A DNA stretch of 64,000 nucleotides. It comes from Pasteuria penetrans. GTDB taxonomy: Bacteria > Bacillota > Bacilli > Thermoactinomycetales > Thermoactinomycetaceae. Shown here in pieces: positions 28,441 through 37,944 of the stretch (position 1 is its first letter; each line of letters starts with the position of its first letter). The notes beneath the pieces are model-generated. The model made no database searches, was not told the DNA's origin, and saw nothing but the letters and a program-made list of their open reading frames with translations. The translations under genes were made by a program, and so were the position numbers. The stretch is from the NCBI RefSeq assembly GCF_900538055.1, contig NZ_UZAC03000001.1, positions 1 through 64,000 on the forward strand, written 5' to 3'.

Positions 28441-28937
28441 CTAGTATATACCGTCACAAACGCGTATATTGGGACCCTTATATACCCTTATCTCATTCTC
28501 CCCCCCCTTTGCGTGTTTACTACCTACCGATCCTATCTTGATGGAAAACAATCTCACATTTACCCTTATGTAAAAAAATTGAAAGTATCAACGAATCGGG
28601 CCATCCAAACCGTTGGGCCTCTAGTCCCATACGATAAAAACCGGGGAGATTCCATGGGCTTGAACGTGACTGGCTAGCCAGGGTGGAACGACGGAGAATA
28701 ACGGAAAATCATCAGAAATGGCTCGTGTGAGGATCATTGTATAGTGAACTCATTTTTGAATAACCTGTTTAGTATCTCTTACCATGCTTCAATATTCTTA
28801 AATATTGTGTTATTATGATTATGTTATTATGAATGCGCTATTATGAACGATTATAAAGTAATGCAACCAATTCAGGAAAAATAACTATAAAGTCGTATAC
28901 CTCCCCCTATTCCCCCCAAAGGAGAAACAAAATAATC
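28441..28937. other. Intergenic region between the two PBP genes
   Basis: No gene is present. A TGGCTAGCCA palindrome lies near 28672. The 3' part is AT-rich and probably carries the promoter of the next gene. Confidence 0.4.
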
Positions 28938-30185
28938 ATGATTCCTAACAAACAAAAATCGAGGTTTCGATTTCTAACAACGATCGGGATCCTTATCTGC
29001 ACAACCATAGGGGGAACGATACCCGACAACGGGAAAGCGCTATGGGCCAAAGCGGTACAACAGCAAACACAATTACCATACGGGGAGACAGGTTCATACT
29101 CATACGACCCCTTGATAGAACAATCCATTCAAAATGAAATAGGAAAAATAGTCCTAGAAAAAAGGAAATATCCTTGCAATACAGTAGAAAACTGTAGCAA
29201 ACTAGCGAAAAACTATAAATTTGATATCCAAACATCGATTCACACCGGGGCACAAAAAATAGCAGAAAAAATTGCGCAACAAATCCGTTACGAGGGGGGA
29301 GAGGGATTAGGAGCTACCCTCTTGGACAACAAAACGGGACAAATCCTCGCACTAGTCAACGGAAACAATGAAAGTTGGAAACACAATTTCGCACTCCAAA
29401 TCCGACAAAATGGATCCGTCAACAAAGCAATCGCCGTATACGCACCCGCCATTGAGGAGGGAATACTCGACGAGGACGACACTGTCTACGACACCATCGC
29501 CTACAAACCCGATGGAACCCCCTACAAAAACGATGAGGGCTATCGCTATCTTGGTCCTATACCCCTGTGGTCGGCCATTGCCCAATCAAGAAACTTGCCC
29601 GCTATCAACCTGGTACGCCAGTTGGGAGTAGCGAAAATGAAGAAATACCTGGGCTGGATGGGAATAACCGAGGACCCTAAGGAGGGCGAATCCCTTGCAA
29701 TTGGGGGATACAACAGGGGTGTAACCACTGCACAAACCGCAGCAGCCTACGCTACTGTTATCGGTCCCACAGGATGCTATCACCCCCCACGCCTCGTCCA
29801 ACGCATTGTAAATGAGAAAAACGAGGTCATTTTTGACAATCAAAAACCCGCCTGCAAAAGGCCCGTTTTCAGTGAGGGTACGAGAGGATCCATGGTTCGC
29901 TTACTGCATAACGTAATCAAATCAGGTACGGCAAAAAAAATAGGACAAAAATTCCCAGGGGATTACCTCTTCGGCAAAACAGGGACAAGCAGCGGTCACC
30001 GGGATCATTACCTTGTTGTCTCTTCAAAGGACTACACCCTCGCGATCTGGGTGGGTTACTATGGGAATCAATACTCTCCATCTGAGAAAAGTTCCTCAAA
30101 AACCAAAGACTATTTCATAAAACTATACCCAAAATTAAAGAAAATTCTCAACATCGACGCCACAATCCCCGATTTTTCTACCTGA
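28938..30185 (+). CDS. Transpeptidase-only PBP paralogue, GT51 domain lost
   Basis: The protein has 415 residues. Its C-terminal 330 residues parallel those of the upstream class A PBP: the PCNTxENC motif, SVNK (Ser160), SRN, KTGTS (Lys347), and the same C-terminal KTKDYF...LNIDAT.PDF. The entire glycosyltransferase domain is missing and the proline-rich tail is gone. A short hydrophobic segment near the N-terminus (FLTTIGILICTTIGGTI) probably acts as anchor or signal peptide. All active-site motifs are kept, so a cross-linking role is plausible. It probably arose by tandem duplication followed by loss of the glycosyltransferase part. The ribosome binding site AAAGGAG is about 13 nt from the ATG. 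Confidence 0.88.
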   Translation: MIPNKQKSRFRFLTTIGILICTTIGGTIPDNGKALWAKAVQQQTQLPYGETGSYSYDPLIEQSIQNEIGKIVLEKRKYPCNTVENCSKLAKNYKFDIQTSIHTGAQKIAEKIAQQIRYEGGEGLGATLLDNKTGQILALVNGNNESWKHNFALQIRQNGSVNKAIAVYAPAIEEGILDEDDTVYDTIAYKPDGTPYKNDEGYRYLGPIPLWSAIAQSRNLPAINLVRQLGVAKMKKYLGWMGITEDPKEGESLAIGGYNRGVTTAQTAAAYATVIGPTGCYHPPRLVQRIVNEKNEVIFDNQKPACKRPVFSEGTRGSMVRLLHNVIKSGTAKKIGQKFPGDYLFGKTGTSSGHRDHYLVVSSKDYTLAIWVGYYGNQYSPSEKSSSKTKDYFIKLYPKLKKILNIDATIPDFST

Positions 30186-30306
30186 AATACGGGAGATTCT
30201 GTACAAAGATGGTATTTCATCTCTGGTTGGGTTTGGATAGGTTTTCCCAATGCGGTATCGTTTGATCTATGGGATACCCTACAAAAAAGAATATTAGAGT
30301 GTTACA

Positions 30307-30346
30307 AGTACAGGTTATCATTTTAAAATAAATGATAACCTGTACT
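30307..30346. repeat. 40-bp near-perfect palindrome
   Basis: AGTACAGGTTATCATTT and its reverse complement flank a TTAAAA-type centre. No T-run follows, so it is a poor terminator. It could be a protein-binding site or a cruciform, and its position after the PBP paralogue does not decide. Confidence 0.7.
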
Positions 30347-30856
30347 CGCATGGCAAGGACAAATGCATAGAATAATATTCATAAAGGATTTAGATCGGGA
30401 ACAATAGGAATGGACCCTACCCGGTCGCAGTTATATTTGAATAGTAGGACTTTTAAAATAAATTAAAGTACATATTTAATAAAGACTTACATATAGCATG
30501 AATTTATTAATATATATAGAACGTTATGGATACATAGAAGCAAAAATGGAAAGTAGGGTAAGGGGATGCTGCCGATACTTTCATTTAGTAGTAGATAACT
30601 ATATACCCTAATTAGGAATCCGGATAGGCCCCCGCGGATTCGGGGGCCTTGCTAAGGACTCTTAACCCGACACCCATATCCACCTTGGCCTGTTTTTCAC
30701 CGAATATGCATCCTCATACGGTGAGATTAGATTCATAGATAGAGCATTCCCCACTAGAAATTGCACGGACCCGGAATCTGAATAGACCCCTACGGATCTG
30801 GGGACCCTCCATAGGGACTTTCAACTCGACATCCATTAGAAGCTAAGATAAATCTA
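30347..30856. other. Noncoding region with mobile-element remnants
   Basis: About 30718-30776 matches the terminal repeat of the long-TIR Mutator-like element (gattcatagatagagcattcccc). 30622-30645 and 30783-30810 are GC-rich hairpin repeats (GGCCCCCGCGGATTCGGGGG) also found near 40490. No gene is supported. Confidence 0.5.
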
Positions 30857-30930
30857 TAAGAGCCACATAATACGAGAGTATTCCATGTGGTTCTGTTAGG
30901 GGGTTGGCTGAGATGCCATCTCTACTCGAT
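30857..30930 (+). ncRNA. Solo group II intron domain V-VI remnant
   Basis: GAGCCACATAATACGAGAGTATT..., then a GGCTGAGATGCC stem and CTACTCGAT. There is no intron protein or 5' domain nearby. It is followed by a diverged end of the IS256-like element (30931-31035). Confidence 0.65.
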
Positions 30931-31000
30931 GAATGCACACATACACCCATTCGGATGTTATTGTCTTGGAGATGTGTGAAATCCTCCCCGAAAACCCTGT

Positions 31001-31690
31001 TCAGGAACTCACATCCACAATGGGACGCCGCCAATTTGTACCCTTTTCTTCTCGGACCAAATCAAAATCAAAAAACCTGCGTTCAGGGGAACCTCCGATA
31101 AAGACATAAGGATAACAAGTTGTAATTCTCAAAAAGGAGTGCTTGTTCCTAATAGGATGTAGTAAAGCTTCTTTTTCTGGTAGGGTACGAATCTTTCGAA
31201 CTTGAAAAACGCGTTTGGTTTCCCCATCATTTGTTACGGCGTAGTCTCCTACCCTTAGATCCTTACGTCTTAAAAATGTAAAGCTTGTATCTCGATGTGC
31301 AGAGATGACGGCTAGGCCAGGTTCCCCGGGGAATACAAGCTGCGACGATCTTCTGATTAGGGTGGGGCCCCTTTCCAGACATAGGTTTTCCATTTCGATA
31401 TGTTCAGCGAGCCTTACATCAAAAACCCTATCACTCCTGTTGGGAAACGTCAGCTCCATTACCTTTGGACATACCTCTGAACTTTTAACTATCTTTTTTA
31501 CTGACTTCCCTGGGGCAATGGTTGGTTGGGGGGAGGTATTCCTTGCGTTTTCCATTGAATTGGAGGCATAGAGGGGATCATCAGTTCCTGAACCCTTAAC
31601 CTGTACCCACATTTGGTAGCTGAAATACCCACATACGCCCAACGATCCTAAGACAATGAGCCAGAGCAACCATGTTATGGAACGGATCAT
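31001..31690 (-). CDS. Sortase (probably class D)
   Basis: The start is set at 31690 (MIRSITWLLWLIVLGSLG) because AGGGGGGAGC lies 7 nt upstream; the protein has about 229 residues. An N-terminal membrane anchor is followed by the sortase domain with catalytic His in AVISAHRDTSFTF, Cys in LRITTCYPYVF, and Arg in GSPERRFFDFD. Sortases of this type attach proteins with an LPxTx-like signal to the wall. No substrate with a sorting signal is visible in the window. The last dozen or so residues (TNWRRPIVDVSS) are encoded by an invading IS256-like element end, so the native C-terminus has been replaced. Confidence 0.88.
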   Translation of the reverse strand: MIRSITWLLWLIVLGSLGVCGYFSYQMWVQVKGSGTDDPLYASNSMENARNTSPQPTIAPGKSVKKIVKSSEVCPKVMELTFPNRSDRVFDVRLAEHIEMENLCLERGPTLIRRSSQLVFPGEPGLAVISAHRDTSFTFLRRKDLRVGDYAVTNDGETKRVFQVRKIRTLPEKEALLHPIRNKHSFLRITTCYPYVFIGGSPERRFFDFDLVREEKGTNWRRPIVDVSS

Positions 31691-32192
31691 GTCAGTTGCT
31701 CCCCCCTGAGTATACATGTGGGTTGATTGTCACATATAAGTTTTTGCCACAAAAGCTAGTGGTTTCTTCGGTTGTATCCCAGATTTTGTGTAAGGTCCTG
31801 GGGGACCTCTTTCCCCTCTCAGTGTTGTCTGTGAACCTGTCCCTATCCTAGGAGACCCCGTGGAGACTCTGTAAAAAGGCGGAATCCCTTATCCCTGCCT
31901 TCAAAATCAGACTTTGGGTGGCAAAGCGACGAATGGAGAAGGAGTATTCGCAAAATAAAACCCTGGATACTAAAATAACGTATCAAAAGTTTGTTTACCA
32001 GAGACATTAGGGAAAAATAAGGAAGAAGTCCCACCTGATGGTTGAGAAAAAAAGTGGTCCGTATATATCCTAAGGAAAATATAGGGAAGGTCTGAAAAAG
32101 TATGCGTGAAAGAGGGAGGAAAATCCCCCCTAAAAACCCCATTCAGGGATTTATAACCCGTAAGAGTCCATCCTTACTTGATATAGTTCTAA
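31691..32192. other. Noncoding region
   Basis: It includes a weak IS256-like end remnant near 32110-32165. I support no gene. Confidence 0.4.
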
Positions 32193-32516
32193 TCAACACC
32201 AATCAAACAATTTGCGCCCTACATACTGGACAAATGAACCCGAGGCATTTGCAATATCATCCAGAACATCTCGTCTGGAACGGGAGGAAGGCGGAAGGCA
32301 GGAGGATCGTTCGGAACGCTGGTGAACTTCTTCCTCAACCCCAACAGCAGCAGTAGTAGGAAGGGATAGGTCTCCTACAGACGGGATACTTCCTTCCATG
32401 GCCATGCTATTTTGAGTTGAAAAAATCTCACCCAATTCCTCCGCTGACACCGGTCCGAGGGAGTTAGCAAGAACAACACCTGACAGCATCACACATGCAA
32501 CGGATTTTACTAGTCC
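32193..32516 (-). pseudogene. Small secreted protein gene with replaced 5' end
   Basis: The frame encodes LVKSVACVMLSGVVLANSLG and then PVSAEELG, a secretion signal with a plausible SA|EE cleavage site, followed by an acidic, serine-rich mature part (to VQYVGRKLFDWC). Upstream of about 32516 the DNA belongs to a repeat shared with 48872-48972, the IS1182-type element end. The original start is therefore lost or altered; the frame stays open to 32564 through that repeat. The family is unknown. Confidence 0.55.
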
Positions 32517-32620
32517 TGGTGCTACCGCAAAAAGGAACGATACGACAAGTACCGCCCAGAACACTGTTTTCCAAAATTTGGTTCCCTCCCCGACCTATAA
32601 TAAAATTTAATAAATAGGGT
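32516..32620. repeat. IS1182-type element end, solo
   Basis: It matches 48872-48972 (gtgctaccgc, gacaagta, aaaatttggttccctccccga, taataaaatttaataaata). In that copy it leads into the intact IS1182-type element leader. Here it stands alone between a small gene and an IS256-like element. Confidence 0.55.
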
Positions 32621-32621
32621 C

Positions 32622-34439
32622 GGTAGCATCCGGACGGGTGTGTGCATTTTTCGGAGGGTATTTTTAGTCCCACTTTTTTGCCTCCTTGGGTGACCTTTTC
32701 TTGTATTTTTTTAAGCATAATTTTCTTATTAATTTGTATAGATAGAAAATTCGTTCCTGTCTTCCAACCTCCTCTCGTCCATTCTTATTATGAATCCTAT
32801 AGGGATTGGGAAAAAAGGCGATTCTTACTTTACCAAATTTTCGATCTAAATCGCAAAAAACACATGATTCCATACCATTTTTGCTTTCTTCCCAATCCCT
32901 ATGGTTCATGCTATCCTCTGGTCCGTTGTTTCCTGCCGTTTTTGGTGATCACGAAGACAGAAGAGGGTGGATATCCGATAAGCAGCCCTGTCATCAGGAT
33001 AGCAGCGAGCTTTGTTCGTAATGCGTTTTAAATTCCCGTTTAAATTCTCCAGGATATTGGTACTCCGATTCGACTTCTGATGGGTAAGGTCGTGTCCGAG
33101 GTGGATGGTGATATCTCGCAGGCCCTTTCGCAATACTTTTACCGTTTTCGGGGCCACGTCTTTATAATCCTCGCATATCCTCATGCCAACTGCATAGGCC
33201 GTTTCACAATCCGGGGATTCCAGAACCTCTTTGCGCATCCTATCAAAGAGTATCTCTGGGGGAAAAGAGTCCTCCTCAGCGGCATCCCGCAGGTTTCTAA
33301 AGAAATGGGCAATACATCGTTGCCAATCCGATGCGAGGTAATGGACACGAACAGCCATTTTGAGGCCAGGGTGAGCATCGGTAACGATCAAAGGAACCGA
33401 TGATAAACCCCGCGAGCGGAGATTTTTGAAAACCTGGTTCCAGGTGTCCAACGTTTCAGGTGGACCGTATCCAACGTAAAGAATTTCCCATACACCGGTC
33501 CCACCCACGTCCCATTACTATGTAAATGGCTATTTTTTTCCCTTTGCCCCCCCGGATCCTGAGATAAGTAGCATCGGCCTGAAGAGCGGAATACTGGTTC
33601 TGTAGGGAACGGAGATTCCACGCGTCTAGGTGGCTATCATACTGGGAAATAAGACGTTGGGAGAGGGTGGAACGGGGAATCCTCTTGCCGAAGATCCACT
33701 TTGTTTGCCCCGCGATGACCTCCAGGGACATACCGCTGATTCGAAGGGAAACGATCTTTTCCAGCAAGTAGGGATCATAACGGAAATAGGGATCGGCTAG
33801 AACGGACTGGAACTTGACGTCTCGTAATCGTGGAATGAAAAAGGTAATGGGACCCCTATGGGTATCTAAAACATGTTTTCTATATCCATTTCTGATGATT
33901 GTACAGCGTCCTCCGTTGTCTCTTTGATACTTTTTTCGCCCCAGATATTGATCTCTTTCATAGTTGGCCAACCATGTCCAAGCTTTTCCAATGGTGGAAT
34001 TTTCCCAGTTTTTATCATGCAGAATAGAATGCCCGACAGTTTGAACGGCTTTCTCGTATGATAATCCTGATTTTTGCAAATATTGTACCCGCTCTAGGAG
34101 ATCGTTCTCCATTTTTTTATCACAAATAGGGGCCGGTAAGGCGGTATAAGTAGTGTGGTTCATCAATCTATATCCCCTTTTACGGAACAGTATAACAGAA
34201 AGATAAACAAAAAGAAAATGGAAATTAATTACCATTTTTAACGAATTAGGATGGGTCAAGTACTATAGTGACATAGGTAAAAAAGGGGGGGAAGAGCTAG
34301 AAAACCAAAATATACGTTTTATATTTTAATATAGTAAATTTATTTTATATAGTAGTCCATGGGGAAAGCACCTCAAATGGGGGGAAATCCTCCCCCAAAA
34401 ACCCTGTTCAGAAATTCACACCCCCAACGGGATGCTGCC
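32622..34439 (-). mobile_element. IS256-like insertion sequence, full length (1,818 bp)
   Basis: The terminal inverted repeats are GGTAGCATCCGGACGGGTGTG at 32622 and, on the complement, GGCAGCATCCCGTTGGGGGTG at 34439. It contains a transposase gene split by one frameshift. No convincing target duplication is visible. A deleted sister copy is at 35587-36331 and solo ends are at 4311-4514. Confidence 0.8.
32906..34168 (-). pseudogene. IS256-family (Mutator-type) transposase, one frameshift
   Basis: The N-terminal part (from about 34168, MNHTTYTALPAPICDKK) covers the HTH and the start of the catalytic core, with AIYIVMGRGW. The second part (to 32906) carries VPLIVTDAHPGLKMAV (second Asp), WQRCIAHFFRNL, and the C-terminal RSTNILENLNGNLKRIT region with the catalytic Glu. 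The parts overlap out of frame around 33456-33508 near a G-rich run. One indel restores about 400 residues, the normal IS256 size. Confidence 0.85.
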
Positions 34440-34583
34440 CGGAGACCCTGTCTGGAGAATTCATTTGCAATTTGGTATTATTTTAATTAAATGTATACAA
34501 TTTTTAAATATATTAATCAATATATTATGTTATGATATTATCATAGTATTTATGAATATTAATTATTACGAAAACAGGAGGAA
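34310..34583. other. Element end and AT-rich leader
   Basis: 34310-34439 is the left end of the IS256-like element. 34440-34583 is AT-rich and likely holds the promoter of the next gene. Confidence 0.5.
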
Positions 34584-35186
34584 ATGGACCTAGTGAAGAT
34601 TATATGGACCAAAGAAGCTTTATCGGTATGTTTCATGAGTTCTCTGCTCCTCTCCCTTATATCATTGAACCATTCGAATGCTATGGAAAGGGCATTGGCC
34701 CCATTAGCTACTCCAGAATCGTCTCTAGAATCGTCTCCAGCATCGTCCCCATCAGCTACTTCAGCATCGTCCCAATTCTTTACCCCGGCATCCTTTCCAC
34801 CAACTACTCCAGCATCGTCCCAATTCTTTACCCCGGCATCCTCCAATAACCCCTCCAAGAATAGTAAGAGTATATTGGGTAATCTTAAGAAAAAAATTTG
34901 CAATGGACTTTGGTCAAAGAAGAATGATAGCCCACAAGAATACTGTGAACGAAGAATGCAAGAAAAGTATTCTACAGATGAAGACATGCAAAAAAAATTT
35001 AAGGAGGCTTTTGCTTCGGAAGATGGCAAACATGAATATAATAAATTCCGGAAAACACAAAAACCGATGCCTCGTAGGATAATAGAAGCAATTCCCAATA
35101 CGGCCAAAAGTTCCGCAGGAGCAATTTTAGGCGGCACCTTGGGCGGCACCTTGGGCGGCGTCGCAAGATCCTTTATGAGCAAATAG
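34584..35186 (+). CDS. Secreted protein with PASSQFFTP repeats and glycine-zipper C-terminus
   Basis: The protein has up to 200 residues. AGGAGGAA lies only 2-3 nt before the ATG at 34584, so the GTG at 34593 (11 nt away) may be the true start. A signal peptide is likely (ALSVCFMSSLLLSLISLNHSNA). A Ser/Pro/Ala region follows with a 14-residue duplication (TPASSQFFTPAS twice), then a basic middle. The C-terminus has the hydrophobic Gly-rich repeat GAILGGTLGGTLGGVARSFM. Such glycine-zipper tails can insert into membranes, but no family is recognised. Confidence 0.65.
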   Translation: MDLVKIIWTKEALSVCFMSSLLLSLISLNHSNAMERALAPLATPESSLESSPASSPSATSASSQFFTPASFPPTTPASSQFFTPASSNNPSKNSKSILGNLKKKICNGLWSKKNDSPQEYCERRMQEKYSTDEDMQKKFKEAFASEDGKHEYNKFRKTQKPMPRRIIEAIPNTAKSSAGAILGGTLGGTLGGVARSFMSK

Positions 35187-35189
35187 CAG

Positions 35190-35440
35190 CTAAAAGCATT
35201 TCGCACACAACCCTCAAGTAATCATCCTTTTTCATATCGCCCCTGAACGAGTTGTTACCTGAAGTCGCCCGGTCCAACTTACAATCATCCCCTTATTCCA
35301 TATGGTGCGTTGGCTGGTTCAAACTGAGCCCTTCAGTCCCTTCGCCCCACTCTCATTACAAGGGTTTCTCCCCTACTATGGGTTGATACGACTCTGTTCA
35401 CGGAAGCCTTGGTATACCCTTGGCCCTTTCACCTGGCTAA
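35190..35440 (-). ncRNA. Internal group II intron RNA fragment
   Basis: Read on the minus strand it has the typical order CCATAGTAG, GTAATGAGAGTGGGGCGAAGGGACTGA, like 3820-3880 of the ORF-less intron. It leads toward a start-like ATGAAAAAGG that is not followed by an intron protein. It is a decayed intron segment lying between a secreted-protein gene and ISX and IS256 remnants. Confidence 0.6.
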
Positions 35441-35557
35441 AGGGGGGTTGCTGTTCGCACCCCTCCCATTTACGTCTATGAGTAGTACGATCCAAAAATA
35501 TGTTTATTGATATCGCGATACCGTGCAATGATATTTATATAAATAAACATATACATG
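35441..35557 (-). repeat. Right-end fragment of ISX
   Basis: It matches the last 120 bp of ISX in reverse (ctgttcgcacccctc, tttacgtctatgagtagta, tgtttattgatatcgcgata). It ends against a partial group II intron domain VI (35558-35586, complement CTACTCGAC). Confidence 0.6.
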
Positions 35558-35586
35558 TCGAGTAGACCCGGCATTTCAGCCGAGTC

Positions 35587-36331
35587 GGCAGTATCCGGAC
35601 GGGTGTGTGCATTTTTCGGAGGGGATTTTTAGTCCCACTTTTTCTCCTTGGGTGCCCTTTTCCTGTATTTTTTTAAGCATAATTGTCTTATTGATTTGTA
35701 TAGATAGAAAATTCGTTCCTGTCTTCCAATCTCCTCTCGTCCATTCTTATTATGAATCCTATAGGGATTGGGAAAAAAGGCGATTCTTACTTTACCAAAT
35801 TTCAATCTAAATCGCAAAAAAACACATGATTCCATACTATTTCTGCTTTCTTCCCAATCCCTGTGATTCATGCTATCCTCTGGTCCGTTGTTTCCTGCCG
35901 TTTTTGGTGATCACGGAGACAGAAGAGGGTGGATATCCGATAAGCAGCCCTGTCATCAGGATAGCAGCGAGCTTTGTTCGTAATGCGTTTTAAATTCCCG
36001 TTTAAATTATCCAGGATGTTGGTACTCCGATTCGACTTCTGATGGGTAAGGTCGTGTCCGAGGTGGATGGTGATATCTCGCAGGCCCTTTCGCAATACTT
36101 TTACCGTTTTCGGGGCCACTTCTTTATAATCCTCGCAGATCCTCATGCCAACTGCGTAGGTCACATAGGTAAAAAAGGGAGGGAAGAGCTAGAAAACCAA
36201 AATATACGTTCTATATTTTAATATAGTAAATTTATTTTACATAGTAGTCTATGGGGAAAGCACCTCAAATGGGGGGAAATCCTCCCCCAAAAACCCTGTT
36301 CAGAAATTCACACCCCCAACGGGATACTGCC
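35587..36331 (-). mobile_element. Internally deleted IS256-like element (745 bp)
   Basis: It has both terminal inverted repeats (GGCAGTATCCGG at 35587 and, complement, GGCAGTATCCCG at 36331). Only the last 98 codons of the transposase remain (36164-35868). The deletion joins codon text AYAVGMRICEDY directly to the leader ACATAGGTAAAAAAGG. It is inserted next to an intron domain VI remnant. It could be mobilised in trans. Confidence 0.8.
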
Positions 36332-36434
36332 GAGAGGACCTCCAACCAATCCTACAAAAACGGGTTCTCATACCCCCCCCTTACCATGTCCCAGAATCAA
36401 CGATGATGAACACAATCCTCCTCACAGTCCGAAC

Positions 36435-36974
36435 TCAACGAAACCACCAATGACATATCGCAACAGCAGCCACCAAACCAACTACATCGGATAGCAAGCC
36501 AACCGCAAGCGCATAGCGAATTCTCCGAACACCAATAGCACCAAAGTAGGTGGCAACCACATACAAAGTCGTCTCCGTGCTAACCTGCATAACGGAAGCA
36601 AGATTGCCAATGAAGGAATCCGGCCCATGCTCCCGAAAAATACTCCCCACGAAAGCATTTCCCCCTGAACCGCTAAGGGAACGAAGCAGTCCAAGGGGAA
36701 ATATATCCCTTGGGATATGAAATAATTCCAGCAATGGGGCAAAAAACCTCGTCAACAACGAAAACGCCCCACTCTCCCTAAAAACAAAGATTGCCACCCA
36801 CATTGCTACCAAATAGGGGAAAAGGGAGAGAACCACAGGAATCGACCCTTTTGCACCCTCCACGAAAGTTGTCACCAAGGAAACACGTCGGAAATACGCC
36901 ACCGTGGGAATCACTAGCAGCAAGAGAGGTATAAAAAGCTTATTTACATAGGACAGTACTTCATGTAGAGACAT
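36435..36974 (-). CDS. spmB: Spore maturation protein B
   Basis: The protein has 179 residues and starts at an ATG after AGGGGGATAGGGG. It is a multi-pass membrane protein of the nucleoside-recognition (Gate) domain family, needed with SpmA for spore-core dehydration in Bacillus. The conserved SLSGSGGNAFVGSIFREHGPDSFIGNLASVMQ and STETTLYVVATYFGAIGVRR segments are intact. It lies 18 bp downstream of spmA, in one transcription unit. Confidence 0.95.
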   Translation of the reverse strand: MSLHEVLSYVNKLFIPLLLLVIPTVAYFRRVSLVTTFVEGAKGSIPVVLSLFPYLVAMWVAIFVFRESGAFSLLTRFFAPLLELFHIPRDIFPLGLLRSLSGSGGNAFVGSIFREHGPDSFIGNLASVMQVSTETTLYVVATYFGAIGVRRIRYALAVGLLSDVVGLVAAVAICHWWFR

Positions 36975-36992
36975 CGATCCCCTATCCCCCTG

Positions 36993-37610
36993 TCACAATT
37001 TAGATTTGTCGGAAGGACCAGAAAACGGACGGGGGGTGGTACAACGACGAAAAACCCAGTCCAAAAGTAACGCCGCTACTGTCGATACAACAGTGGCCAT
37101 CAACGAAGGAACAATGATCGCCGTGGGATCCTTGGAGTGATACTGTGACCTTAGAACCAGCATGGAAATAGGCATCAAGGTAAGCCCCGAAGTAATGAGT
37201 GATGAAAACGTACACATAGCCGGGGTAGATGTTGTCTTATCAGGATTCAATTCTTGTAGCTGATGCATTGCCTTAATACCGCTTGGCATAGTCGCATTGG
37301 GAAGCCCAAATAGGTTGGCTATTATGCTAGATGAAATATAGCTGTGGGCGGGATGATCAACAGGTACACTGGGAAAAAGACGTCTAGTCACCGGTCGCAT
37401 CCATCGCTGTAACACCCTCAACATCCCAGCTTCCTCCGCCAAACGCATGAATCCTAACCAGAGAGCCATCCCCCCCAGCAAAACAAGACAAAACTTCGTA
37501 GCCCCTTCCGCACCTTCCAAAACAGCCTTACCCACATGTTCCAAACGACCTTCGTAGACACCCGCCAACACACCAACAACTAGCAACAAACCCCAAATGA
37601 AATGAATCAA
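36993..37610 (-). CDS. spmA: Spore maturation protein A
   Basis: The protein has 205 residues and five or so membrane helices. Family hallmarks are LLGGMALWLGFMRLAEEAGML, IIANLFGLPNATMPSGIKAM, and TFSSLITSGLTLMPISML. It acts with SpmB in the forespore membranes during core dehydration. Upstream lies dacB on the same strand, as in Bacillus, but a strong terminator stands between them, so spmA needs its own promoter or readthrough. Confidence 0.95.
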   Translation of the reverse strand: MIHFIWGLLLVVGVLAGVYEGRLEHVGKAVLEGAEGATKFCLVLLGGMALWLGFMRLAEEAGMLRVLQRWMRPVTRRLFPSVPVDHPAHSYISSSIIANLFGLPNATMPSGIKAMHQLQELNPDKTTSTPAMCTFSSLITSGLTLMPISMLVLRSQYHSKDPTAIIVPSLMATVVSTVAALLLDWVFRRCTTPRPFSGPSDKSKL

Positions 37611-37857
37611 AAGAACCAGGCCTCCAAACTAACACGCTAATGAAAAACACTGTGATCCAACGATAAGCAGAAAGATTCTACAATTCCCTCTAATTTTCAT
37701 TCCCTATCCTAATAAATTTTCCAATTCGATTCATAATCCAGCGATTTCAAAAGTGCATCTCCAAATAATACATGCTCCCTGTCAATTGTATCAAATTAAA
37801 CACAAGAAATCAACAACCTATTCTCAATTTTTCCATTCGATACCACGTTATCTAAAG

Positions 37858-37895
37858 AAAAAAAGCACACCCCCTTCCGGGGTGTGCTTTTACAC
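37858..37895 (-). terminator. Strong intrinsic terminator between dacB and spmA
   Basis: On the minus strand AAAAGCACACCCC pairs with GGGGTGTGCTTTT and is followed by TTTTTTTC. It lies about 50 bp after the dacB stop. Confidence 0.88.
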
Positions 37896-37944
37896 ATAGA
37901 GAACCCCGTACAGAAAACAAAAAATGGAAGACCAGCTACCTCCC

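Noticed and set aside
28209-28457. Small minus-strand frames opposite the PBP tail
   Set aside because: They mirror the proline/glycine-rich coding tail and the terminator.
30600-30650. GC-rich hairpin GGCCCCCGCGG...GGGGGCC as a terminator
   Set aside because: The same hairpin recurs beside other element remnants (30783, 40490) and resembles an IS3 end; the T-tract is minimal.
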